From positions 9,303,501 through 9,367,500 of the forward strand of contig NZ_CP069338.1 of assembly GCF_016859125.1 (NCBI RefSeq): DNA of 64,000 nucleotides, written 5' to 3'. This DNA is from Archangium violaceum (lineage in GTDB: Bacteria; Myxococcota; Myxococcia; Myxococcales; Myxococcaceae). A model generated the notes under the pieces. The model was given only the letters and a program-made list of their open reading frames with translations, was not told the origin of the DNA and did no database searches. Of this stretch, positions 12,648 through 23,306 are shown one piece after another. The stretch's first letter is position 1. Every line of letters starts with the position of its first letter. The translations under genes and the position numbers were made by a program.

Positions 12648-12911
12648 ATGGCCGTTGTTCTCCGTCTTGCCCGCGCGGGCGCCAAGAAGAAGCCGTACTA
12701 CCACGTGGTGGCCACCGACTCCCGGAACCCCCGGGACGGCAAGTTCATCGAGGCCGTCGGCGCCTACGACCCCAACCACAACCCGGCCAAGGTGGAGTTC
12801 GACGCGGATCGCCTGGAGCACTGGCTGAAGGCCGGCGCGACCCCCTCCGAGACGGTGGGCGAGCTCATCAAGCGCCACAAGCGCGCCGCCGCCGCCAAGC
12901 CCACGGCCTAG
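12648..12911 (+). CDS. rpsP: 30S ribosomal protein S16
   Basis: 87 residues, a normal length for S16. The family start AVVLRLARAGAKKKPYYHVVATDSR and the middle NPAKVEFDADRLEHWLKAGA are clear. The ATG is preceded by CTGGAG. It begins the conserved rpsP-khpA-rimM-trmD-rplS order. Confidence 0.97.
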   Translation: MAVVLRLARAGAKKKPYYHVVATDSRNPRDGKFIEAVGAYDPNHNPAKVEFDADRLEHWLKAGATPSETVGELIKRHKRAAAAKPTA

Positions 12912-12936
12912 TCCCTCGCAGGGCTGAGCGGACAGC

Positions 12937-13227
12937 GTGGAGCAACTCATCATCTATCTCGCGCGGGCCCTGGTCGATCAACCCGATCAGGTGAGCCTGC
13001 GCGCGTCCGACGTGGAGGGGGCCCGGCTCTATGAGCTGAAGGTCGCCCCCGAGGACGTGGGCAAGGTCATCGGCCGCGATGGGCGCACTGTGGGTGCCCT
13101 CCGGACGTTGCTCGGTGCCGCGGCCCAGAAGCAGGGCCAGAAGGTCCGCCTGGAGATCCAGGACGACCGGCGCCAGCAGCCCCAGGCCGCGGCCCCCGCG
13201 CCCGCCACCGCCCCTCAAGGCCAGTGA
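12937..13227 (+). CDS. khpA: KH-domain RNA-binding protein KhpA
   Basis: 96 residues. A single KH domain carries the GxxG loop in VIGRDGRTVGALRTLL, followed by an Ala/Gln/Pro tail. KhpA proteins bind RNA, often as a partner of KhpB, and affect cell division and envelope functions. The start is GTG at 12937. Its stop overlaps the rimM start by three bases (GTGA), showing translational coupling. The placement between rpsP and rimM is typical. Confidence 0.92.
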   Translation: MEQLIIYLARALVDQPDQVSLRASDVEGARLYELKVAPEDVGKVIGRDGRTVGALRTLLGAAAQKQGQKVRLEIQDDRRQQPQAAAPAPATAPQGQ

Positions 13228-13772
13228 CGCTCAAACCCCATCTCGAGCTGGGCTATGTGGCCCGCGCCCATGGTCTCCGGGGAGAAGTGGCCGTTCGCCC
13301 CTTCGATCCGGAGTCCGAGACGCTCGACTACGTCGAGCGTGTGCTCGTGCGCACGCGTGCTGGCGTGGAGCGCGTCCTGCGCATCGAGTCCGTCCGCCCC
13401 ACCCCCAAGGAAGTCCTCGTCGTTTTCGAGGAGGTGGAGGGCCGCAACGACGCCGAGGCGCTGGTGGGGGCCACGGTGCTCGCCTTCCGTGAGGACCTCG
13501 AGCCTCCCGCCGAGGACGAGTACTTCCAGGGCGACCTGGTGGGGCTCACCGCCGTGGACGAGTCCGGCAACGTGCTCGGCCGCGTGGAGGAGCTCTGGAG
13601 CACCGGCGAGGTGCCCAACCTCGTCATCCGCGCCGAAGGCAAGGAAGAGCTGGTGGTGCCCTTCGCCGACGATTTCGTCTCCACCGTGGACATCGCGGGT
13701 GGGCGGCTCGTGGTGAAGCCCCCGGAGTACCTGGAGGTCGGCGGGGAGGAGCGGGAAGGGGGCGAGGACTGA
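13224..13772 (+). CDS. rimM: ribosome maturation factor RimM
   Basis: 182 residues; assists 30S head maturation by binding S19. The N-terminal RimM domain starts [22 protein letters not shown], and a PRC-barrel follows with [21 protein letters not shown] and [15 protein letters not shown]. The C-terminus is a short acidic tail. GTG 13224 overlaps the khpA stop, and the TGA overlaps the ATG of trmD. Confidence 0.95.
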   Translation: MTLKPHLELGYVARAHGLRGEVAVRPFDPESETLDYVERVLVRTRAGVERVLRIESVRPTPKEVLVVFEEVEGRNDAEALVGATVLAFREDLEPPAEDEYFQGDLVGLTAVDESGNVLGRVEELWSTGEVPNLVIRAEGKEELVVPFADDFVSTVDIAGGRLVVKPPEYLEVGGEEREGGED

Positions 13773-14506
13773 TGTATCCCGTGGAGGTGCTGACCCTCTT
13801 CCCGGACAGCGTCTCGGGCTACCTGAGCGCGAGCATCCTCGGGAAGGCCCGGGAGAAGGGGCTGCTCGGCGTCACCGTCACCTACGTGCGGGACTTCGCC
13901 GAGGGCAAGCACCGCGTCACCGACGACACGCCCTACGGGGGCGGCGCCGGCATGGTGATGAAGCCCGAGCCCCTGGTGGCCGCCATCGAGGCCGCCCGGG
14001 CCCGCGCTCCCGCCGGGGCGAAGGTGCTGCTGATGAGCCCTCGCGGCCCCGCCTTCACCCAGGCGAAGGCGCGCGAGCTGGCCAAGGAGCCCGGCCTGAT
14101 CCTCGTCTGCGGCCGCTACGAGGGCGTGGACGAGCGCGTCATGCCCTATCTGGACGGGGAACTGTCCCTGGGGGACTTCATCCTCACCGGGGGTGAGGTG
14201 GCCGCCCTGGCCGTGGTGGACGCGGTGGCCCGGCTGCTACCCGGGGTGCTGGGCAACGAGTCCTCCAGTGTTACCGAGAGCTTCGAGGAAGGGCTCCTGG
14301 AGCACCCCCACTACACCCGGCCGCCCGTCTTCCGCGGCGCCGAGGTGCCCGCCGTCCTTCAGTCTGGCGACCACGCGCGCATCGCACGCTGGCGCCGCTG
14401 GAAGGCCCTGCAGCTCACCCGGGAACGGCGTCCGGATCTGTTCGCCCGCCTGGAGCTCGGCAAGGCGGACACGAAGCTGCTGCAGAAGAAAGAGGAGGAG
14501 TTGTAG
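13772..14506 (+). CDS. trmD: tRNA (guanine-37-N1)-methyltransferase
   Basis: 244 residues; methylates G37 of tRNAs with G36 and so prevents +1 frameshifting. The SPOUT knot is visible in [15 protein letters not shown] and [21 protein letters not shown]. The N-terminus [11 protein letters not shown] and [18 protein letters not shown] are family hallmarks. It starts at the ATGA overlap with rimM, and rplS follows after 133 bases. Confidence 0.96.
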   Translation: MYPVEVLTLFPDSVSGYLSASILGKAREKGLLGVTVTYVRDFAEGKHRVTDDTPYGGGAGMVMKPEPLVAAIEAARARAPAGAKVLLMSPRGPAFTQAKARELAKEPGLILVCGRYEGVDERVMPYLDGELSLGDFILTGGEVAALAVVDAVARLLPGVLGNESSSVTESFEEGLLEHPHYTRPPVFRGAEVPAVLQSGDHARIARWRRWKALQLTRERRPDLFARLELGKADTKLLQKKEEEL

Positions 14507-14639
14507 CCCCTCCAATGGTTTCCGGACAATGGTCGGTGTTCTGCGGGCTTGTCCGACCCCCGGCTCTCTGGTAGTACGGCCCGCTCTCAAGTTTCGTATA
14601 CCCCGAGTCCGAGCATCAGGGGAGTACTGGAGTCAAGTC

Positions 14640-15044
14640 ATGCGTCGCAGCGCCATCGAGTACGTGGAGGCCAAGAACCTCCGCAAGGACGTTACCGAGT
14701 TCCGCACCGGTGACTCCGTTCGCGTCCACTGGAAGATCAAGGAGGGCGACAAGGAGCGCGTGCAGGCCTTCGAGGGAGTGGTCATCCGCAAGACGAAGGG
14801 CCACAACCGCGCCACCTTCACCGTCCGCAAGGTCTCCTTCGGCGTGGGCGTGGAGCGCATCTTCCCCGTGCACAGCCCGCGCTACGAGAAGATCGAGGTC
14901 CTCACCCGCGGTAACGTGAACCGCAACCGCCTCTTCTACCTCCGCGCCCTCAAGGGCAAGGCCTCCCGCGTGGAGAGCCAGGAGGACGCCGAGATGCGCC
15001 GCGCCACCTCGGCCGGCAAGGCCGCCGAGCAGGCGAGGGCCTGA
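14640..15044 (+). CDS. rplS: 50S ribosomal protein L19
   Basis: 134 residues. The L19 core is clear: [44 protein letters not shown] and the [20 protein letters not shown] region. There is a C-terminal basic and Ala-rich extension of about 20 residues. ATG 14640 is preceded by TGGAG (14628-14632). A terminator lies directly downstream. Confidence 0.96.
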   Translation: MRRSAIEYVEAKNLRKDVTEFRTGDSVRVHWKIKEGDKERVQAFEGVVIRKTKGHNRATFTVRKVSFGVGVERIFPVHSPRYEKIEVLTRGNVNRNRLFYLRALKGKASRVESQEDAEMRRATSAGKAAEQARA

Positions 15045-15079
15045 TCCGGCTCCGGCCCTCGTTGGCCGGTTCCTTCCAG

Positions 15080-15114
15080 GGGAGCGTTCCTTTTCCAAGG
15101 GCGCTCCCTTTTTT
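15080..15114 (+). terminator. Rho-independent terminator after rplS
   Basis: GGGAGCG (15080-15086) pairs with CGCTCCC (15102-15108) and is followed by TTTTTT (15109-15114). It ends the rpsP-rplS operon. Confidence 0.85.
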
Positions 15115-15144
15115 CATGCCCATGCGCGATAGAATGGGGGGCGC

Positions 15145-17139
15145 ATGCACTTCGTCGAAGTCGCCGTCCAGAACGTCCGCGGGTTCGCCCCAGCGGGCCG
15201 TTTCGCCCTGAAGCCCGGATATCTGGTGCTCAAGCCGCCCGCGGACGTGAGCCCGTTGGCCGGTCTGGCGCTCGCGCTGCTCTACGCGGACGGGCGCGGG
15301 GGTGATGCCTCCTTCGCCGCCTCCGCGCAGAAGCCGGGCAAGGCCGCCCTCACCCTGGTGGGGCAGGACTCCGTCACCTACCGCGTGCTGCGCGAGCTGG
15401 GCGGTGGTGGTTCGCTGCATCGGCTCAATCCCAGCACGAAGCAGCCGGAGTTGGTGACGCAGGACACCGCCGAGGCCAATCAGTTCCTCCGGGGCCAGGT
15501 GGGGCTGCCGCCGCGCACCACCTTCGAGCAGCTCTTCTGTCTCCAGTCGGCGCAGCTGCCCTCGCGCCGGCCCCGGGGGGCGGGCCGTCCGGCCTCGACC
15601 TCGGGCCTGGGTCTTCGCTCGGCGGGATCGTCTCCGGGCCTGCCCGCCCTGCATTCGCCGTCTTCTCCCGGCATGCCGGCCCTGCGCTCGCCGTCGTCCG
15701 GAGGCATGGCGATCTCCGCTTCGGGGCTGGGCCTGCAGACGGTGCTGCCCGCGTCGGACATCCCCGCCGCCGAGGCGAAGCTGCGTGAGCTCGAGAAGGA
15801 GCTCGTCTTCTGCAAGGAGGTCGACAACCTCCAGTTCGAGGTGGACGGGCTCAACTCGCAGGTCTTCGATCTGGAGTCGAAGCTGCGGAGCACCGACGGA
15901 TTGAAGGAGAAGCTGCGCGAGACGGAGGCGGCCTGGTCCGCCGAGCCCACGCCCGAGTCCTTTGGTCTGCCCCAGGACATCGTGGCCCGCGCGGAGCGCT
16001 ACTCGCGGACCCTCGCCCGGCGAGACGAGGCGCTCGCGCGGCTCAACTCCGAGCGCGAGGTGGCCGAGGAGGAGGCGGCGCGTCTGCCAGACGTGGAGCC
16101 GCTCGTGCGCAACCGCAACTTCTGGATCGCCGTGGCCGCGGGCGTGGCGTGCTTCATCGCCGGCTTCTTCTTCACCAACGCGGGCCGGTACGTGGCGCTG
16201 CTGGACATCCCCGCGTTCGGCTTCGCGGCCGTGCTGGCCCTGCGCTACGTGGACGAGCTGCAGTACAAGGACAAGATCCTCCGCCGCGGCGAGATGTTCG
16301 TCGTGCGCGAGAAGAAGATCCTCGAGGAGTTCGAGGCTGAGGCGGGGCCGGTGCGCAAGGCTCTCGAAGTGTTCGACGTGGACACGCCCAGGGAGATCGC
16401 CCCCCGGCTCCAGCGGCGCGAGCAACTCGGCGCCGAGGTGGCCCAGTTGCGCGCCGAGCTCGTCGCCATGGAGCGGCATCCGGAGCTCGTCGAGGCCGTC
16501 GAGCAGCTGCCGGTGATCCGCCAGCAGATCGAGCTGCTCAACGCGAAGATCGCGGAGAAGGGCTCCTTCGTGCGCGACGTGCGCGAGGTGGAGCGGGAGA
16601 TCCTCCGGCTCAAGGAATCCATCGCGCTCGCCCGCAACCCGCAGCTGGCCGGAGCGGGGCTGATGCCCGGCGCCGAGATGGGCACGGGCATGGAGCCCCT
16701 GGAGGATCCGTCGCCCCTGCTGCTCGGTCTGACGGGTGATCTGCTCGCCACGGACGTGCACGCGGTGGTGGGGATGATGCGGGAGCGGTGCGTGCAGTAC
16801 TTCAGCGCGCTCACCGAGCGCCGCTACGTCGGCGTGGAGTGGGACAGGGACGGGCGGACGATGGTGGTGGCCGCCTCGGGCCGGCGCATGCCCGTGGGCG
16901 AGCTGGCTCCGCGCGAGGTGGACCTCTTCTTCCTCAGCCTCCGGCTGACGGTGGTGGAGAAGGTGAGCGCCCGGGTGAAGCTGCCGCTGCTCGTGGAGGA
17001 CGCGCTGGTGGGGGTGGACGAGACCCGGATGCCGCTGCTGGCGCGGATGCTCAAGCACCTGGGCACGCTGACGCAGGTGCTGCACGTCACCCCGCACGCC
17101 GGCTTCGCGCAGATGTCGGACGGGACTGTCACTCTGTAG
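15145..17139 (+). CDS. membrane-anchored SMC/YhaN-like protein with degenerate Walker A
   Basis: 664 residues, no named family. The N-terminus (FVEVAVQNVRGFAPAGRFAL) looks like the first strand of a RecN/Rad50/YhaN ATPase head. Where the Walker A should be, the sequence reads KPGYLVLKPPADVSPLAG, with no GxxGxGK. Residues about 205-320 and 395-520 are charged coiled coil. Two adjacent membrane segments are visible at about 325-345 (FWIAVAAGVACFIAGFFF) and 349-368. The C-terminal head keeps a signature-like ELAPREVDLFFLSLRL, a Walker B-like LPLLVEDALVGVDE and a His-switch-like VLHVTPHAGF. A Ser/Pro/Gly-rich repeat region lies at about 147-195. It may be a catalytically altered SMC-like protein of the inner membrane. 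Confidence 0.7.
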   Translation: MHFVEVAVQNVRGFAPAGRFALKPGYLVLKPPADVSPLAGLALALLYADGRGGDASFAASAQKPGKAALTLVGQDSVTYRVLRELGGGGSLHRLNPSTKQPELVTQDTAEANQFLRGQVGLPPRTTFEQLFCLQSAQLPSRRPRGAGRPASTSGLGLRSAGSSPGLPALHSPSSPGMPALRSPSSGGMAISASGLGLQTVLPASDIPAAEAKLRELEKELVFCKEVDNLQFEVDGLNSQVFDLESKLRSTDGLKEKLRETEAAWSAEPTPESFGLPQDIVARAERYSRTLARRDEALARLNSEREVAEEEAARLPDVEPLVRNRNFWIAVAAGVACFIAGFFFTNAGRYVALLDIPAFGFAAVLALRYVDELQYKDKILRRGEMFVVREKKILEEFEAEAGPVRKALEVFDVDTPREIAPRLQRREQLGAEVAQLRAELVAMERHPELVEAVEQLPVIRQQIELLNAKIAEKGSFVRDVREVEREILRLKESIALARNPQLAGAGLMPGAEMGTGMEPLEDPSPLLLGLTGDLLATDVHAVVGMMRERCVQYFSALTERRYVGVEWDRDGRTMVVAASGRRMPVGELAPREVDLFFLSLRLTVVEKVSARVKLPLLVEDALVGVDETRMPLLARMLKHLGTLTQVLHVTPHAGFAQMSDGTVTL

Positions 17140-17175
17140 CGCGGGGCCTCCGTGTCGGAGGTCCGGGAGGTTGGG

Positions 17176-17559
17176 ATGGGACGGGGAGGGGCGGCGGTGG
17201 ATCGCAAGGAGTACGGGGACGAGGGAGAAGAGGTGGCGGTGCGCTTCCTGGAGCAGCAGGGCTACCGGGTGCGCGCGCGCAACTACTCCTGCCGCCACGG
17301 GGAGCTGGACGTGGTGGCCGAGCACGGGGAGACCCTCTGCTTCGTGGAGGTGCGGATGCGCTCCACGGCGGTGTGGGGGGATCCTTCCCACACGGTGTCC
17401 TTCAGCAAGCAGCGCAAGGTGGTAAAGGCCGCGTTGCATTACCTCGCGGTCCATCGGCTGCGGGACAGGATGCTCCGCTTCGACGTCATCTCGGTGGTGG
17501 GCCGCGGCGAGCGCGCGACGGTGGAGCATCTGCCGGGCGCCTTCGACGCTGGCATGTGA
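17176..17559 (+). CDS. yraN: YraN/UPF0102 family endonuclease-like protein
   Basis: 127 residues. It has the predicted nuclease fold of the UPF0102 family, with GEEVAVRFLEQQGYRVRARNY, the acidic GELDVVAEHGETLCFVEVRMR core and a C-terminal RFDVISV. Biochemical role is not established in general; a Holliday-junction-resolvase-like fold is assumed. ATG 17176 follows GGGAGG (17165-17170) at a good distance; GTG 17152 is an alternative. It lies immediately upstream of rsmI, its common neighbour. Confidence 0.9.
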   Translation: MGRGGAAVDRKEYGDEGEEVAVRFLEQQGYRVRARNYSCRHGELDVVAEHGETLCFVEVRMRSTAVWGDPSHTVSFSKQRKVVKAALHYLAVHRLRDRMLRFDVISVVGRGERATVEHLPGAFDAGM

Positions 17560-17566
17560 GGCACGG

Positions 17567-18397
17567 ATGCCCGGAACGCTCTACCTGGTGGCGACGCCCA
17601 TTGGGAACCTGGGGGACATCTCCACGCGCGCCCTGGAGACGCTGCGGCAGGTGGCCTTCGTGGCCTGCGAGGACACGCGGCACTCGCGCGTGCTGTTGGA
17701 CCATTTTGGCATCTCCGCGGACACGGTGAGCCTTCCGGCCTTCGCCGAGGGCCAGCGCGCCGGCCGCATCCTGGATCGGCTCGAGGCCGGGGAGGACTGT
17801 GCGCTGGTGACGGACGCGGGCAGTCCGGGCATCAGCGACCCCGGCGAGAAGCTGGTGGCCGAGGCGCTCGAGCGCGGAGTGACGGTGGTGCCGGTGCCGG
17901 GGCCCACGGCGCTGGTGGCGGCGCTGAGTGCCTCGGGGCTGCCCACCGGGCGCTTCCACTTCCTCGGCTTCCTGCCGCGCAAGGGCCCCGAGCGTCAGGC
18001 CATGCTCGAGGAGGTGGCCCCGCTGTCGGCCACGATCGCCCTCTACGAGTCACCGCGCCGGCTGGCGGAGACGCTGGTGGACTTGAAGGACGCGCTGGGG
18101 GACCGGCGCGCGGTGGTGGCCCGGGAGCTGACCAAGGTGCACGAGGAGTTCGTGCGCGGCTCACTGGCCACTCTGGCCGAGCGCTACGCCACCGAGGAGC
18201 CCCGGGGCGAGGTGGTGGTGCTGGTGGAGGGGCGGACCGGCGAGCGCCGCTGGTCCGAGGAGGAGCTGCGGCGTGCGCTGGAGGCGGGGCTCGGGCGAGG
18301 GGAGAAGCTCAAACCTCTGAGCACCGAGCTGGCCCGTCGCGCCGGTTGGTCTGGTCAGGACGTGTACCGGCTGGGACTGGGACTCAAGAAGCAGTGA
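17567..18397 (+). CDS. rsmI: 16S rRNA (cytidine-1402-2'-O)-methyltransferase
   Basis: 276 residues; methylates the ribose of C1402 in the 16S decoding centre. The tetrapyrrole-methylase fold is recognised from PGTLYLVATPIGNLGDISTRAL, VACEDTRHSRVLL, ALVTDAGSPGISDPGEKLV, PVPGPTALVAALSASGLP and RFHFLGFLPRKGPER, all in the usual order. It starts seven bases after the yraN stop. A palindromic repeat follows its stop. Confidence 0.96.
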   Translation: MPGTLYLVATPIGNLGDISTRALETLRQVAFVACEDTRHSRVLLDHFGISADTVSLPAFAEGQRAGRILDRLEAGEDCALVTDAGSPGISDPGEKLVAEALERGVTVVPVPGPTALVAALSASGLPTGRFHFLGFLPRKGPERQAMLEEVAPLSATIALYESPRRLAETLVDLKDALGDRRAVVARELTKVHEEFVRGSLATLAERYATEEPRGEVVVLVEGRTGERRWSEEELRRALEAGLGRGEKLKPLSTELARRAGWSGQDVYRLGLGLKKQ

Positions 18398-18399
18398 AG

Positions 18400-18433
18400 A
18401 CCCTCACCCCGACCCTCTCCCAGGGGGAGAGGG
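18400..18433 (-). repeat. dispersed palindromic intergenic repeat, copy 2
   Basis: ACCCTCACCCCGACCCTCTCCC then AGGGGGAGAGGG: the reverse complement of the copy 1 pattern. It sits between the convergent ends of rsmI and the outer-membrane protein gene, where it could fold on both transcripts. Confidence 0.8.
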
Positions 18434-18449
18434 AGGAAGGGCCGTCACC

Positions 18450-19721
18450 CTAGAACCGGAAGGTGGCGGTGATGTCCACGCGGAAGTCCTTGCTCTCGGA
18501 GGCGTAGAAGCGCCGCGAGACGAAGTCCGTGCGGTAATCGAAATTGGGGTTGAGCTCCGCGGGTTCGTCCGTGATGTCCACCGAACCGTTCGCGTTGATG
18601 TCCTTGCCGATCTTCTCGTCGGTGAGGACATGGTCCGTGTTGTACAGGAGCATGCCCGAGCCCCGGACGGACACCACGTCGGAGAGTTGTGCCGTCAGGG
18701 CGAGCTGGCCGCCAATCTGTACGTAGTCCCCGGTGTAGAGCAGCTTGCGCAGCGCGCCGCTCAGCTCGTTGTAGTAGCGGCCCTCGGACACGTAGTTGGT
18801 GATGGCGCGCAGGTCCATCTTGAACTTGCGACGGGGCTGGTCATAGACCTGGAACTCGGAGCCGAACGTCACTCCAGCCACGTGCGCCGGCAGGATGCCC
18901 GTCGTCTTGCGATCCCATCCCGGGGTGCCGCAGTTGTCCGGGTGGCCGAGGTTCTGCGGCTCCACGTTGCGGTTGTCGCAGTTGGAGTAGAAGCCCGGGC
19001 CCCGCACCGGGATGGTGTAGTGCATCTTGAAGTACGGATCCGCCAGGCCGATCTTCCGCGAGAGCGCCGTGTACAGCGTGTACTTGTGCACCCGGTCGCC
19101 GACGGCTCCCCGGTCGTCCGAAGCCGTCACCATGCTCGGGTTGAGCTGCGCCGCCGTGGGCGCCTCGTAGTCCAGCCCCACCACCCACGTGGGCTTGGTG
19201 TCGTCCTTGCGCTGGTTGAAGACGGACCACGCCAGCCCGAAGCGCATGTTGCCCAGGCCGCCGCGGAACGACTCCAGGGGCACGGCGAAGAGCGGCTCCG
19301 GGCTGTCGGCCACGCAGGGCCTGCCGTCCTCACAGTTGTTGCGGACGGTGTTGCTGGGGATGGAGGAGTTGCCCGCGTTCCGGCCCGAGACGTAGCTCCA
19401 GTCCTCGTTCCAGGCGAGGATGATGGGCAGCCCGAACGACAGCTCCACGTCCTGGTAGATGCCGAAGGCCAGGTCCAGGTTCAGCCGGGTGTCGTGACTC
19501 TTGTACCAGAGCTCGGGAGTGAGCTGACGCGCCTCCCCCAACGGGAGGACCTCGCGGAGGATCTTCGTGCGCCGCTGCGTGTGCTCGAAGCCCACGTCGA
19601 TGAACATCCCGAACGGATCATCGTCCTCGAAGGACGATGCGACGCGGGTGATATCCGCCGCGGTGGCGACGAACGGCGCACCCAGCGTCAGCGCGGCGAC
19701 AACGGCGCGAAGCCTGGACAT
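18450..19721 (-). CDS. predicted outer-membrane beta-barrel protein
   Basis: 423 residues, family not recognised. A cleavable signal peptide is clear (MSRLRAVVAALTLGAPFVATAA). The mature part has alternating hydrophobic strands, such as TRLNLDLAFGIYQDVELSFGLPI and RFGLAWSVFNQ, and ends in DFRVDITATFRF. The terminal phenylalanine is typical of barrels inserted by the BAM complex. Two cysteine pairs occur in loop-like segments. It is likely a surface protein or channel. GGAGG precedes the ATG. It is separate from the M23 peptidase gene by about 120 bases. Confidence 0.7.
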   Translation of the reverse strand: MSRLRAVVAALTLGAPFVATAADITRVASSFEDDDPFGMFIDVGFEHTQRRTKILREVLPLGEARQLTPELWYKSHDTRLNLDLAFGIYQDVELSFGLPIILAWNEDWSYVSGRNAGNSSIPSNTVRNNCEDGRPCVADSPEPLFAVPLESFRGGLGNMRFGLAWSVFNQRKDDTKPTWVVGLDYEAPTAAQLNPSMVTASDDRGAVGDRVHKYTLYTALSRKIGLADPYFKMHYTIPVRGPGFYSNCDNRNVEPQNLGHPDNCGTPGWDRKTTGILPAHVAGVTFGSEFQVYDQPRRKFKMDLRAITNYVSEGRYYNELSGALRKLLYTGDYVQIGGQLALTAQLSDVVSVRGSGMLLYNTDHVLTDEKIGKDINANGSVDITDEPAELNPNFDYRTDFVSRRFYASESKDFRVDITATFRF

Positions 19722-19843
19722 CCGACCTCCGGAACCACATCCTCGGGCGTCCGGCCGATACCGCCTAACCCCCGAGAAATGTTGAGAAAAATTGTCCGGG
19801 GACGCTAGCCGCCGCAGGGAGGGGTGTCAAGAAACGGATGGAC

Positions 19844-20899
19844 TCAGCCGCCCGCCACCGTGGTGCCGAGCAGCGCGTCCTGCCGACGCATCTCGGCCTC
19901 GAAGGCCGCGCGCTGGGCGGGCGCCAGTGAGCGCCGGTAGGTGCGGTGGCTCTCGTAGGGGTCCAGGATGCGCTCGTTGGCGGCCTCGAGCTGGTAGTGC
20001 AGGTGGGGCGCGAAGGAGCGGCCACTGTTGCCGCTACGGCCCAGCACGGCGCCCGCGGCGATACGGTCTCCCACCTTCAGCGAGCGCGGCAGCTCGTCCA
20101 TGTGCAGGAAGAGGGCGCGGCGGCGCTTGCCACCCACCTCCTCCAGCTCGATGCAGTTGCCGTTGAAGCGGAAGCTCCAGTTCTTGCGGCGGACGATGCC
20201 GGTGAAGGGCGCCTTCACGGGGGTGCCCACGGGCGTCTTGAAGTCCACGCCCTTGTGCCGGCGGCCATCGCGCAGCAGTGACGTCACCTGCTCGTAGTCG
20301 TCCAGGGGCGAGTTCTCCAGGCGCAGCTCCAACTCCTCGCCGCTGGGCAGGTAGTAGCGGGGGTTCTTGTCGCCCTCGGCCTGGAAGCGGTAGGCCTTGT
20401 GCGTCTGGCCCGTCTTGTTGCTGGTGAAGCGCACCGCGTGCACGAGGGGCTCCTCGTTGGGGCGCACCTCGTAGAGCACGTCCAGGGTGTCACCGCGGCG
20501 GATGTCGCCCGGAACGTCCACCCACCACACCAGCGTACGCGTCACCACCTGGGCGAGCGCGGGGCCCACCTCGGGGCCGGCGGCCGCGGTGACGGCCGTC
20601 TCCAGGGGTCCCTCGACGCGGATGACGGCGCGGGACAGCCCGGCGGCCTTGAGCGGATCGGAGGAGGGAGCGGCGACCGCCGTTGGGGCGGAGGCGGTCG
20701 CGGCGTCCACGGCGCCCTGGGCCACGGGGGCGGTGTCATTTGACCCGGCCGCCGCGGTGGCGGGCGTCTCGGAGGCAAGTCGTTGCTTCCACCACCACAC
20801 GCCTCCGGCGCTCAGGCCGAGAAGCAGGGAAACGACCATCACCGGCCCCACGGGGCTCTTTTTCGGTTGAGGTCCGAGGGTGGGAAGAGGCGGCCGCAT
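19844..20899 (-). CDS. membrane-anchored M23 (LytM) metallopeptidase
   Basis: 351 residues; predicted peptidoglycan endopeptidase at the periplasmic face of the inner membrane. There is a short cytoplasmic start, one membrane segment at about 16-35 (VGPVMVVSLLLGLSAGGVWWW), an Ala/Thr-rich linker to about 75, then an OPCA/LysM-like domain. The M23 domain is at about 225-315. Zinc ligands are intact: HKGVDF (H-x3-D) and HLHYQLE (H-x-H), with the second histidine region at LFLHMDEL. Such proteins trim cross-links during growth or division. It is 77 bases downstream of the NtrC-type regulator on the same strand. Confidence 0.92.
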   Translation of the reverse strand: MRPPLPTLGPQPKKSPVGPVMVVSLLLGLSAGGVWWWKQRLASETPATAAAGSNDTAPVAQGAVDAATASAPTAVAAPSSDPLKAAGLSRAVIRVEGPLETAVTAAAGPEVGPALAQVVTRTLVWWVDVPGDIRRGDTLDVLYEVRPNEEPLVHAVRFTSNKTGQTHKAYRFQAEGDKNPRYYLPSGEELELRLENSPLDDYEQVTSLLRDGRRHKGVDFKTPVGTPVKAPFTGIVRRKNWSFRFNGNCIELEEVGGKRRRALFLHMDELPRSLKVGDRIAAGAVLGRSGNSGRSFAPHLHYQLEAANERILDPYESHRTYRRSLAPAQRAAFEAEMRRQDALLGTTVAGG

Positions 20900-20976
20900 T
20901 CAGGCTCCCAGAGTAGAAAGGGGTTGTGCGCCGGGACCGAACCGATGGTTTCGCGGCGATATTTCGCCGTCCGGTT

Positions 20977-22392
<1,416 letters not shown>

Positions 22393-22423
22393 GGGGGCTG
22401 GCGGTGGGGCGCTCCGGGGGGAG

Positions 22424-23281
22424 CTAACCGCGGTTCGGCTCGCTTTCCAGGGTGCAGATGGAGTCGGGGTGCTTGATGCGCAGGATGAGCGATTCGAGCA
22501 CCCGGAAGGGGTGGTTCATCCGGGAGGCCCCCAGGTAGGCGGTGACCATGTCCATGCCGATCGTGAGGTCCATGTTCTCGCGGCCGGTGGAGACGACCAC
22601 GCCCGAGTCACCGCGCAGCCGGTTGGACTGGAAGACGCCGTCGGCGGCGAGCTGACGGATGGTCTCGATCTCCAGCACGCCCGTCTTCTCGAAGATGCGG
22701 TGCAGCAGCGAGAAGAGGCGGGGAGAGAGGACGACGGCGTAGGGGCCGTAGTGGCCGGACTCGTTGAGCCTGCGGGTGGCCTCGACGATGGCCATGTAGC
22801 CGGCGCCGGGCGTGGTCCAGTCCCCGAGCGGCACGGTGAGGCGGCCCGTGGCGTTCATCAAACCCTCGTGGCCGAGCTTGGGATCACCGTAGAAGATGAG
22901 CTCGTCCTCCTGCTGGGCGCAGAGGGCGGCGGCGCCGGCGGCGGCGGACACGTCGAGCGGCATGTTGTGCAGACGGGCCGCCTCGATGTCGCGCCAGTGC
23001 AGCAGGAAGTCCTTGTAGATGATGGGGATCGTCTTGAACTTGCGCGCGTCGGTGAAGACGGAGGCCGTCTCCTGCTCGCCGACGATGTCCACCGCGCCCG
23101 GGCTGACGCCGGTGTACTCGTCATGGGGGACGCTCTGCACACCGGCGCCCAGCGGGCCATAGATGTCCAGGATGCGGCGGCCTACGAGCGCGCGGCGGGC
23201 GACCTGGATCACGGTCTCGTTGAGGCGAGCCCACTCGTCCTCGCGCAATGGGTTCTCGGCATGTCCAAGGAAGTCAGGCAT
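22424..23281 (-). CDS. encA: encapsulin shell protein EncA
   Basis: 285 residues; HK97-fold shell protein that assembles into an icosahedral nanocompartment. It closely follows M. xanthus EncA as I recall it: [20 protein letters not shown] at the start, [44 protein letters not shown], and [17 protein letters not shown]. In M. xanthus this shell stores very large amounts of iron and protects against oxidative stress. TGGAG precedes the ATG at eight bases. It lies 25 bases downstream of the cargo gene. Confidence 0.97.
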   Translation of the reverse strand: MPDFLGHAENPLREDEWARLNETVIQVARRALVGRRILDIYGPLGAGVQSVPHDEYTGVSPGAVDIVGEQETASVFTDARKFKTIPIIYKDFLLHWRDIEAARLHNMPLDVSAAAGAAALCAQQEDELIFYGDPKLGHEGLMNATGRLTVPLGDWTTPGAGYMAIVEATRRLNESGHYGPYAVVLSPRLFSLLHRIFEKTGVLEIETIRQLAADGVFQSNRLRGDSGVVVSTGRENMDLTIGMDMVTAYLGASRMNHPFRVLESLILRIKHPDSICTLESEPNRG

Positions 23282-23306
23282 GAGGATGCTCCAGGGAGGT
23301 ACGCGT

